Below, in pieces: positions 58,062-64,000 of a stretch of 64,000 nt of DNA. Under the pieces are notes generated by a model that worked only from the letters and a program-made list of their open reading frames with translations, had not been told where the DNA came from and did no database searches. The position numbers and the translations under genes are program-made. Each line of letters begins with the position of its first letter. Within the stretch, counting starts at the first letter, position 1. Origin of the DNA: Streptococcus sp. WB01_FAA12 (GTDB lineage: Bacteria > Bacillota > Bacilli > Lactobacillales > Streptococcaceae); NCBI RefSeq assembly GCF_012843315.1, contig NZ_JABAEX010000004.1:54304-118303 (forward strand), written 5' to 3'.

Positions 58062-59072
58062 ATGGTAGTTAAAGTTGGTATTAACGGTTTCGGACGTATC
58101 GGTCGTCTTGCTTTCCGCCGTATCCAAAACGTAGAAGGTGTTGAAGTTACTCGCATCAACGACCTTACAGATCCAGTTATGCTTGCACACTTGTTGAAAT
58201 ACGACACAACTCAAGGTCGTTTCGACGGTACTGTAGAAGTTAAAGAAGGTGGATTTGAAGTTAACGGTAAATTCGTTAAAGTTTCTGCTGAACGTGATCC
58301 AGAACAAATCGACTGGGCTACTGACGGTGTAGAAATCGTTCTTGAAGCAACTGGTTTCTTTGCTAAGAAAGCAGCAGCTGAAAAACACTTGCACGCTGGA
58401 GGAGCTAAAAAAGTTGTTATCACTGCTCCTGGTGGAAACGACGTTAAAACAGTTGTATTCAACACTAACCACGACGTTCTTGACGGTACTGAAACAGTTA
58501 TCTCAGGTGCTTCATGTACTACAAACTGCTTGGCTCCAATGGCTAAAGCTCTTCAAGACAACTTCGGTGTTGTAGAAGGATTGATGACTACTATCCACGC
58601 TTACACTGGTGACCAAATGATCCTTGACGGACCACACCGTGGTGGTGACCTTCGCCGTGCTCGCGCTGGTGCTGCAAACATCGTTCCTAACTCAACTGGT
58701 GCTGCTAAAGCTATCGGTCTTGTAATCCCAGAATTGAATGGTAAACTTGACGGATCTGCACAACGTGTTCCAACTCCAACTGGATCAGTTACTGAATTGG
58801 TAGCAGTTCTTGAAAAGAACGTTACTGTTGATGAAGTGAATGCAGCTATGAAAGCAGCTTCAAACGAATCATACGGTTACACAGAAGATCCAATCGTATC
58901 TTCAGATATCGTAGGTATGTCTTACGGTTCATTGTTTGACGCAACTCAAACTAAAGTTCTTGACGTTGACGGTAAACAATTGGTTAAAGTTGTATCATGG
59001 TACGACAACGAAATGTCATACACTGCACAACTTGTACGTACTCTTGAATACTTTGCAAAAATCGCTAAATAA
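58062..59072 (+). CDS. gap: Glyceraldehyde-3-phosphate dehydrogenase
   Basis: A 336-residue glycolytic enzyme: [20 protein letters not shown] binds NAD+, and the catalytic Cys stands in [33 protein letters not shown] is typical of streptococcal GAPDH, which is also displayed on the surface as a plasminogen binder. Extreme codon bias shows very high expression. ATG at 58062 behind AAGGAGGAAATCACTA; longer in-frame extension is rejected. Confidence 0.97.
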   Translation: MVVKVGINGFGRIGRLAFRRIQNVEGVEVTRINDLTDPVMLAHLLKYDTTQGRFDGTVEVKEGGFEVNGKFVKVSAERDPEQIDWATDGVEIVLEATGFFAKKAAAEKHLHAGGAKKVVITAPGGNDVKTVVFNTNHDVLDGTETVISGASCTTNCLAPMAKALQDNFGVVEGLMTTIHAYTGDQMILDGPHRGGDLRRARAGAANIVPNSTGAAKAIGLVIPELNGKLDGSAQRVPTPTGSVTELVAVLEKNVTVDEVNAAMKAASNESYGYTEDPIVSSDIVGMSYGSLFDATQTKVLDVDGKQLVKVVSWYDNEMSYTAQLVRTLEYFAKIAK

Positions 59073-59087
59073 TTCTTGAGTCGATAA

Positions 59088-59115
59088 AAGCAAGGCCAGA
59101 AGGCCTTGCTTTTTC
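59088..59115 (+). terminator. gap terminator
   Basis: AAGCAAGGCC (59088-59097) pairs with GGCCTTGCTT (59102-59111), followed by TTTC. Confidence 0.88.
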
Positions 59116-59122
59116 TATATGG

Positions 59123-59150
59123 AAAAATGGATGCTAGTGTCATCCATTTT
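59123..59150 (-). terminator. Terminator of the minus-strand pseudouridine synthase gene
   Basis: AAAATGGATG (59124-59133) and CATCCATTTT (59141-59150) form a 10-bp stem overlapping the stop codon; in minus-strand RNA it is followed by TTTCC. Confidence 0.6.
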
Positions 59151-60015
59151 GTTTTAATTCTGTTTCGAAAGTATCCGAGAAGGCAGTGAAACTCAATTGT
59201 TCTAAGGTGAGTGGATGGGTAAAGGATAGTCGGAAGGCATGGAGCATGAGCCGGCTTGTTTTTGTTCTAGAGTTATAGAGAGGGTCGCCTATGATAGAAT
59301 GTTTATGATGAGAAAGGTGAACACGGATTTGATGGGTTCGACCGGTCTTTAGTTTGCAACGAACCAGAGAAGTCTTATTTGGGAATTGTTTTAATCGACT
59401 GATATGAGTTTCAGCATGTTGACCATTTTTAGGATCCACTACCCGTTTTCTGCAATCGTGTCGATCACGACCAATTTTATCTCGGAAGATAAGTTCTTTA
59501 TTCCCTACTTGCCCCTCTACGAGTGCCCAGTACTCACGAACGATTTCCTTTTTCTCCAACAAACGATTGAGAATAGGAAGGATAAAAGGATTTTTGGCAA
59601 AAAGCACTAAACCGCTTGTTTCCATATCCAGACGATGAACAACATAGCAAGTTTGACCAACGTAGGCAGAGACATGGTTGAGAAGGGCAATTTCATCTGG
59701 TTGATTACCGTGTGTTTTCATGCCTTCGGGTTTGTTGACGATAATGAGATGTTGGTCTTGGTAAATCTCCTGAACAAGGTCTGGGTTGCCCAAAAGGATT
59801 TCCTTTGTGGGATAATCTTCCTCGTCAAAAGTCAATTGACAAATATCCCCTGGCTTGACCATCTCGTTCCAGTGAACTTCTTCGTGGTTAATTAAGATGT
59901 TCTTCTTTATTCTCAAAAAATGGCGGATTTTTCTAGGGATGAGGAGTTGTTCCTCTAGGAATTGTTTGACCGTCATTTGAGGCAAGGATTCGGGTAATGT
60001 AAATGTGAATTGCAT
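59140..60015 (-). CDS. RluD-family RNA pseudouridine synthase
   Basis: A 291-residue synthase. The N-terminal S4-like domain (FLEEQLLIPRKIRHFLRIKK) precedes the catalytic domain with VVHRLDMETSGLVLFAKN (catalytic Asp in HRLD), RKRVVDPKNGQHAETHI, and LKTGRTHQIRVHLSHHKHSI near residue 230. It converts specific uridines in 23S rRNA or tRNA; the exact site cannot be told. It is the only minus-strand gene in the host part. Confidence 0.93.
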   Translation of the reverse strand: MQFTFTLPESLPQMTVKQFLEEQLLIPRKIRHFLRIKKNILINHEEVHWNEMVKPGDICQLTFDEEDYPTKEILLGNPDLVQEIYQDQHLIIVNKPEGMKTHGNQPDEIALLNHVSAYVGQTCYVVHRLDMETSGLVLFAKNPFILPILNRLLEKKEIVREYWALVEGQVGNKELIFRDKIGRDRHDCRKRVVDPKNGQHAETHISRLKQFPNKTSLVRCKLKTGRTHQIRVHLSHHKHSIIGDPLYNSRTKTSRLMLHAFRLSFTHPLTLEQLSFTAFSDTFETELKQNG

Positions 60016-60029
60016 ACAGATATTGTAAC

Positions 60030-60053
60030 AAAAAAAGCCCTATTTGGATAGGG
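60030..60053 (-). terminator. Minus-strand terminator between pbp2A and the synthase
   Basis: CCCTAT (60038-60043) and ATAGGG (60048-60053) with an A run at 60030-60036, which is a U run in minus-strand RNA. It would stop antisense RNA coming from pbp2A before it enters the synthase gene. Confidence 0.6.
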
Positions 60054-60066
60054 AGTAGCTAAATTC

Positions 60067-60095
60067 TTGAGTTCCTATGGTGAAGATGATAAAAT
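60067..60095 (+). promoter_or_regulatory. pbp2A promoter
   Basis: TTGAGT (60067-60072), 17 bp, TAAAAT (60090-60095), only 6 bp before the ATG at 60102. The transcript would be leaderless or nearly so if this promoter is used. Confidence 0.55.
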
Positions 60096-60101
60096 AAACG
60101 C

Positions 60102-62297
60102 ATGAAATTAGATAAATTATTTGAGAAGTTCCTTTCTCTCTTTAAAAAAGAAACGAGTGAATCGGCGGAGCCTGATTCGACTAGCATGCGTCGTTCACGG
60201 AGCGATAGAAAAAAATTGTCCCAAGTAGGCCCAATTCGGAAATTTTGGCGTCGTTATCATCTGACAAAGATCGTCATCATTTTAGGGTTAAGTGCTGGTT
60301 TGTTAGTAGGAACCTACCTATTTGCAATAGCCAAGTCTACCAATGTCAATGATTTGCAAAATGCCCTGAAAACGCGAACTCTGATTTTTGACCGTGAAGA
60401 AAAAGAGGCAGGAGCCCTGTCAGGTCAAAAGGGAACCTATGTTGAGCTGACAGATATCAGCAAAGACTTGCAGAATGCTGTCGTTGCGACAGAGGACCGT
60501 TCCTTCTATAAAAATGACGGGATTAACTATGGTCGGTTCTTCCTAGCTATTGTCACAGCAGGTCGTTCTGGAGGCGGTTCTACCATCACCCAACAGTTGG
60601 CGAAAAATGCCTATCTGTCTCAGGACCAAACCGTTGAACGGAAGGCCAAGGAGTTTTTCCTTGCCTTAGAGTTGACAAAGAAATACAGCAAGGAGCAAAT
60701 CCTTACTATGTACCTCAATAACGCCTACTTCGGGAATGGGGTGTGGGGTGTTGAAGATGCAAGTAAGAAATATTTCGGTGTATCCGCTTCGCAACTAACG
60801 CTTGATCAGGCAGCCACTCTAGCGGGGATGCTCAAGGGGCCGGAGTTGTATAATCCTTTGAATTCCATTGAAGATTCAACTAACCGCAGGGATACAGTGT
60901 TACAAAATATGGTTGCGGCAGGCTATATTGATAAAAATCAAGAAACTGAAGCAGCTGGAGTAGATATGACTTCTCAACTGCAAGATAAGTATGAAGGTAA
61001 GATTTCTGATTATCGTTACCCATCCTATTTTGACGCAGTTGTCAACGAAGCAGTATCCAAGTACAATCTAACAGAAGAAGAGATTGTCAACAACGGTTAT
61101 CGAATCTATACAGAACTTGATCAAAACTATCAAGCTAACATGCAGGTTATTTACGAAAATACTTCCCTATTTCCAACAGCAGAAGACGGAACGCATGCTG
61201 AATCAGGTAGTGTTGCTCTAGAACCTAAAACAGGTGGGGTGCGTGGAGTTGTCGGTCGCGTAGCTGGTGATGACAAATCAGGATTCCGTAATTTTAACTA
61301 TGCCACCCAGTCTAAGCGTAGCCCGGGTTCAACTATCAAACCTTTAGTGGTTTATACTCCAGCTGTGGAAGCCGGATGGGCTTTGAACAAGCAACTGGAC
61401 AACCACACCATGCAGTACGACAGTTATCAAGTAGACAACTATGCTGGCATTAAGACATCTCCTGAAGTGCCTATGTATCAAGCCTTGGCAGAATCGCTCA
61501 ACTTACCAGCGGTTGCGACTGTAAATGATTTGGGGATCAATAAGGCCTTTGAAGCTGGGACGAGATTTGGTCTGAATATGGATAAAGTTGATCGTGTTCT
61601 TGGAGTTGCCCTAGGTGGAGGAGTAGAGACGAATCCTCTCCAAATGGCACAAGCCTATGCAGCTTTTGCTAATGAAGGACTGATGCCTGAAGCGCATTTC
61701 ATCACTCGTATCGAAAATGCCAGTGGACAGGTCATCAAGAGCAATAAAAATTCCCAAAAACGAGTGATTGATAAGTCTGTAGCTGATAAAATGACCAGCA
61801 TGATGCTAGGAACATTTACCAATGGTACAGGAATTAGTTCGTCACCAGCAGATTATGTCATGGCAGGGAAGACAGGTACTACCGAGGCTGTTTTCAACCC
61901 TGAATATACCAGTGACCAGTGGGTGATTGGTTATACTCCCGATGTGGTAATCAGCCATTGGCTTGGCTTCCCAACAACAGATGAGAACCATTATCTGGCA
62001 GGGTCGACCTCAAATGGAGCAGCCCATGTCTTTAGAAGTATGGCTAATACCATTTTGCCATACACTCCAGGTAGCACTTTTACAGTTGAGAATGCTTATA
62101 AACAAAATGGTATTGAACCAGAAAATACGAAAAAGCAGGTCGTTGAAAATGAAACGAACCAGTCCGAGGATCCGCTAGAAGATATTCGTAGCCGAGCTCA
62201 AAATCTTGTAGACGAAGCGGGACGTGCGATTTCGGATGCAAAGATAAAAGAGAAAGCCCAGACAATCTGGGACTCTATCGTCAATCTCTTTCGTTAA
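60102..62297 (+). CDS. pbp2A: Class A penicillin-binding protein 2a
   Basis: A 731-residue bifunctional wall synthase. A cytoplasmic basic N-terminus is followed by a membrane helix (about 55-78, IVIILGLSAGLLVGTYLFAI). The glycosyltransferase domain has ATEDRSFYKNDGINYGRF and GGSTITQQLAKNAYLSQ. The transpeptidase domain has SPGSTIKP (nucleophile Ser), SLN and KTGTTEAVF. Near identical in pattern to pneumococcal PBP2a. It polymerises and cross-links peptidoglycan; mutated forms contribute to beta-lactam resistance. Nothing in the motifs shown departs from sensitive type. Confidence 0.96.
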   Translation: MKLDKLFEKFLSLFKKETSESAEPDSTSMRRSRSDRKKLSQVGPIRKFWRRYHLTKIVIILGLSAGLLVGTYLFAIAKSTNVNDLQNALKTRTLIFDREEKEAGALSGQKGTYVELTDISKDLQNAVVATEDRSFYKNDGINYGRFFLAIVTAGRSGGGSTITQQLAKNAYLSQDQTVERKAKEFFLALELTKKYSKEQILTMYLNNAYFGNGVWGVEDASKKYFGVSASQLTLDQAATLAGMLKGPELYNPLNSIEDSTNRRDTVLQNMVAAGYIDKNQETEAAGVDMTSQLQDKYEGKISDYRYPSYFDAVVNEAVSKYNLTEEEIVNNGYRIYTELDQNYQANMQVIYENTSLFPTAEDGTHAESGSVALEPKTGGVRGVVGRVAGDDKSGFRNFNYATQSKRSPGSTIKPLVVYTPAVEAGWALNKQLDNHTMQYDSYQVDNYAGIKTSPEVPMYQALAESLNLPAVATVNDLGINKAFEAGTRFGLNMDKVDRVLGVALGGGVETNPLQMAQAYAAFANEGLMPEAHFITRIENASGQVIKSNKNSQKRVIDKSVADKMTSMMLGTFTNGTGISSSPADYVMAGKTGTTEAVFNPEYTSDQWVIGYTPDVVISHWLGFPTTDENHYLAGSTSNGAAHVFRSMANTILPYTPGSTFTVENAYKQNGIEPENTKKQVVENETNQSEDPLEDIRSRAQNLVDEAGRAISDAKIKEKAQTIWDSIVNLFR

Positions 62298-62302
62298 GAG
62301 GC

Positions 62303-62331
62303 TTGTCAAAGCCTAGGTTTCTTGTTATAAT
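62303..62331 (+). promoter_or_regulatory. rpmG-secE-nusG promoter
   Basis: TTGTCA (62303-62308), 17 bp, TATAAT (62326-62331), immediately after the pbp2A stop. Confidence 0.8.
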
Positions 62332-62349
62332 AGATAAGATGGAGGCGTT

Positions 62350-62502
62350 ATGGCACTAAAAAAAGCAAGCCTAGCATGTGCAGTTTGCGGTTCAAGAAAT
62401 TACTCAATTAAAATTAGTGGGAACCCCAAGCCAACACGACTAGAAGTAAATAAATTTTGTAAACATTGTGGAAAATATACGACACATAGAGAGACGAGAT
62501 AG
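62350..62502 (+). CDS. rpmG: 50S ribosomal protein L33
   Basis: A 50-residue ribosomal protein: [20 protein letters not shown], then [20 protein letters not shown]. Two CxxC pairs make this the zinc-binding (C+) form of L33. Behind GGAGGCGTT, 19 bp from the promoter. First gene of rpmG-secE-nusG. Confidence 0.93.
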   Translation: MALKKASLACAVCGSRNYSIKISGNPKPTRLEVNKFCKHCGKYTTHRETR

Positions 62503-62511
62503 GAGAGAACG

Positions 62512-62688
62512 ATGGGTTTTATTAAGGATATTTTTAAACTTCTTAAAGAAACAACTTGGCCAACTCGCAAAGAAAGCTGGAGAGATTTTCGCTCTATTAT
62601 GGAATACACAGCCTTCTTTGTGGTCATCATTTATATTTTTGACCAGTTGATTGTTTCAGGTTTGATTCGATTTATTAACATTTTTTAG
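62512..62688 (+). CDS. secE: Preprotein translocase subunit SecE
   Basis: A 58-residue SecE with amphipathic helix (FIKDIFKLLKETTWPTRKES) and one membrane helix (YTAFFVVIIYIFDQLIVSGL). It stabilises SecY. The TTWPTRKE motif is diagnostic. The last coding bases and stop are duplicated directly downstream as a 35-bp tandem copy. Confidence 0.93.
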   Translation: MGFIKDIFKLLKETTWPTRKESWRDFRSIMEYTAFFVVIIYIFDQLIVSGLIRFINIF

Positions 62689-62730
62689 AAGAAAATTTGA
62701 TTCGATTTATTAACATTTTTTAGAAGAAAA
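62661..62730 (+). repeat. Perfect 35-bp tandem duplication at the secE 3' end
   Basis: Bases 62661-62695 are repeated without change at 62696-62730. The unit covers the last nine codons of secE, the stop and seven bases after it. The second copy is not translated. Confidence 0.92.
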
Positions 62731-62775
62731 GCGGAGAACTTCTGCTAGCTTTCTTCTATTATGAAAGGAAATATC

Positions 62776-63312
62776 ATGGATAGTTTTGATAAAGGATGGT
62801 TTGTTCTACAAACTTATTCTGGCTATGAAAATAAGGTAAAAGAAAATCTATTGCAACGTGCACAAACGTATAACATGTTGGATAATATTCTACGCGTTGA
62901 GATTCCAACACAAACCGTGCAAGTTGAGAAAAATGGAAAGAAAAAGGAAGTTGAAGAGAATCGCTTTCCGGGTTATGTCCTTGTAGAAATGGTCATGACC
63001 GATGAAGCATGGTTTGTTGTTCGAAACACACCTAACGTAACAGGATTCGTTGGCTCACATGGAAACAGATCAAAACCAACTCCATTATTGGAACAAGAGA
63101 TTCGTGATATTCTGGTTTCAATGGGACAAACTGTTCAAGAGTTTGATATTGACGTTGAAGTTGGCCAGACAGTCCGCATTATTGATGGCGCTTTTGCAGA
63201 CTACACAGGTAAAATTACTGAAATTGATAACAACAAAGTGAAGATGATTATCTCTATGTTTGGTAATGATACGATTGCAGAAGTGAATCTCAATCAAATT
63301 GCAGAATTATAA
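62776..63312 (+). CDS. nusG: Transcription termination/antitermination factor NusG
   Basis: A 178-residue elongation factor. The NGN domain starts KGWFVLQTYSGYENKVKENL and includes NRFPGYVLVEM and WFVVRNTPNVTGFVG. The C-terminal KOW domain begins IDGAFADYTGKITEIDNNKV. It couples transcription with Rho, NusE or pausing. ATG at 62776 follows AAAGGAAATATC; an upstream ATG at 62761 overlaps that ribosome site. Ends in a terminator. Confidence 0.96.
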   Translation: MDSFDKGWFVLQTYSGYENKVKENLLQRAQTYNMLDNILRVEIPTQTVQVEKNGKKKEVEENRFPGYVLVEMVMTDEAWFVVRNTPNVTGFVGSHGNRSKPTPLLEQEIRDILVSMGQTVQEFDIDVEVGQTVRIIDGAFADYTGKITEIDNNKVKMIISMFGNDTIAEVNLNQIAEL

Positions 63313-63316
63313 CCGC

Positions 63317-63340
63317 AGAGAGGCCGTGCCTCTCTTTTTG
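63317..63340 (+). terminator. nusG terminator
   Basis: AGAGAGGC (63317-63324) pairs with GCCTCTCT (63328-63335), followed by TTTTG. Confidence 0.85.
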
Positions 63341-63432
63341 TGTGCCGTTGAGGGAACGAGAAATACAGAAGAGGAGAAGTAGATCAAAGGCTTAATGCAT
63401 TTTGTTAAACTAAATGCAGAAAGGAGAGGTCT

Positions 63433-63906
63433 ATGAATCTAAAAGAATTATACGAAGAAAGTAAAGGGATTGTAAACAAGTGCCGCAAAGAATACCATTT
63501 ACATCTGTGGGAGAAAGAGGACTGGGATCAGGAGGGGATGCTGTGCCTGTATGAGCTGGTCAGTCATCATCCAGAGTTGCTAGTGGGTGAACGTCACCGA
63601 CTATATGTCTGCTTTAAAACCAAATTCCGCAATCGCATCCTAGACTACATCCGTAAACAAGAAAGTCACAAGCGCCGTTTCGACAAAGAGCCCTATGAGG
63701 AGGTGAGCGAAATTAGTCATCGCCTAGGAGAAAAAGGACTCAGACTGGATGATTACTATCTCTTTCATGAACTTCTAAGGAATTACAGAGCAAGTCAGAG
63801 TAAAGAAAAACAAGAACAACTTGACCGTCTAATGGGAGGAGAATGTTTCAAAGGTAGAAAATCCCTTCTGAGAGAATTAAGTATCGTATTCAGTGATTTT
63901 AGGTAA
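63433..63906 (+). CDS. comX: Competence sigma factor ComX (SigX)
   Basis: A 157-residue alternative sigma factor for late competence genes. Region 2 reads LHLWEKEDWDQEGMLCLYEL and FKTKFRNRILDYIRKQESHK, with the conserved RRFDKEPYEEVSEISHRLGE linker. It should recognise the TGCGAATA box of comGA in this window. AAAGGAGAGGTCT ribosome site. Pneumococci carry a copy next to nusG as here. The upstream 95 bp should hold the ComE-controlled promoter; I could not identify the paired ComE boxes with confidence. Confidence 0.95.
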   Translation: MNLKELYEESKGIVNKCRKEYHLHLWEKEDWDQEGMLCLYELVSHHPELLVGERHRLYVCFKTKFRNRILDYIRKQESHKRRFDKEPYEEVSEISHRLGEKGLRLDDYYLFHELLRNYRASQSKEKQEQLDRLMGGECFKGRKSLLRELSIVFSDFR

Positions 63907-63925
63907 AAATAGTCAAAAGAATCCC

Positions 63926-63953
63926 TTGACAAAGAGGAAAAAGTAGGTATAAT
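63926..63953 (+). promoter_or_regulatory. tRNA operon promoter
   Basis: TTGACA (63926-63931), 16 bp, TATAAT (63948-63953), ending 21 bp before the tRNA. Confidence 0.85.
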
Positions 63954-63974
63954 AGAAAGAGTTGAAAAGCTCAA

Positions 63975-64000
63975 GGTCCGTTGGTCAAGGGGTTAAGACA
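63975..64000 (+). tRNA. tRNA-Glu, 5' part (cut by window edge)
   Basis: GGTCCGTTGGTCAAGGGGTT plus AAGACA matches the acceptor and D-arm of tRNA-Glu(UUC) of streptococci. Anticodon lies beyond the edge, so the identity rests on the 5' sequence and a strong promoter. Confidence 0.8.

Noticed and set aside
63343..63432. ComE binding boxes before comX
   Set aside because: No pair of ACAnTTcAG-like repeats at the right spacing could be seen with confidence.

Overview
The window is AT-rich Firmicutes DNA from a Streptococcus of the mitis group (S. mitis / oralis / infantis / pneumoniae). The host genes and their order (tgt, OatA/Adr-like acyltransferase, nagA, DUF1033, comGA-GG, ackA, rnpA, yidC, khpB, tkt, yajC, adhE, gap, an RluD-type synthase, pbp2A, rpmG, secE, nusG, comX, tRNA-Glu) follow the pneumococcal layout from memory. 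The ComX protein differs enough from my memory of the pneumococcal one that an oral relative is more likely than S. pneumoniae itself. This is inference, not a database result.

Positions 1 to about 36,450 are a temperate siphophage prophage, apparently complete apart from its left tip. Reading left to right: a partial integrase on the minus strand; a lysogeny block with a membrane HIRAN-domain protein and a LexA-like CI repressor on the minus strand; a divergent promoter region with repeated operators; Cro-like and BRO antirepressor genes; a replication block (DnaB helicase, replisome organiser, DnaC-like loader); two DNA methyltransferases; about fifteen small accessory genes including two YopX proteins and a MazG-like hydrolase; an ArpU/RinA-like late regulator followed by a promoter and an immediate terminator; a second, short tyrosine recombinase; HNH endonuclease, a likely cos region, terminase, portal, ClpP-type protease and HK97-type capsid; connector and tail genes with a -1 frameshifted tail chaperone; tape measure, Dit, a 1,476-residue tail protein with an S74 chaperone; holin and a LytA-like choline-binding amidase. 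A minus-strand trio of very small genes with its own strong promoter lies between the lysin and the presumed attR at 36,428.

From about 36,450 to 64,000 is host core genome, almost all on the plus strand. It holds queuosine tRNA modification, wall O-acetylation, amino-sugar catabolism, the competence pilus operon with two methyltransferases and acetate kinase, RNase P protein / YidC / KhpB, central carbon metabolism (transketolase, AdhE, GAPDH) and cell-wall synthesis (PBP2a). It ends with rpmG-secE-nusG and the competence sigma factor ComX, just before a tRNA-Glu gene cut by the window edge. Most host transcription units end in clear intrinsic terminators, and several have near-consensus promoters.

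The most notable signals are an 11-G homopolymer inside the prophage cytosine methyltransferase gene (probable ON/OFF switch), a 14-bp direct repeat exactly bracketing the neighbouring methyltransferase gene, a membrane-anchored HIRAN protein co-oriented with the repressor, repressor-like operators at both ends of the prophage, a lambda pR'-like promoter-terminator pair behind the late regulator, and a prophage lysin very close to the pneumococcal autolysin LytA.
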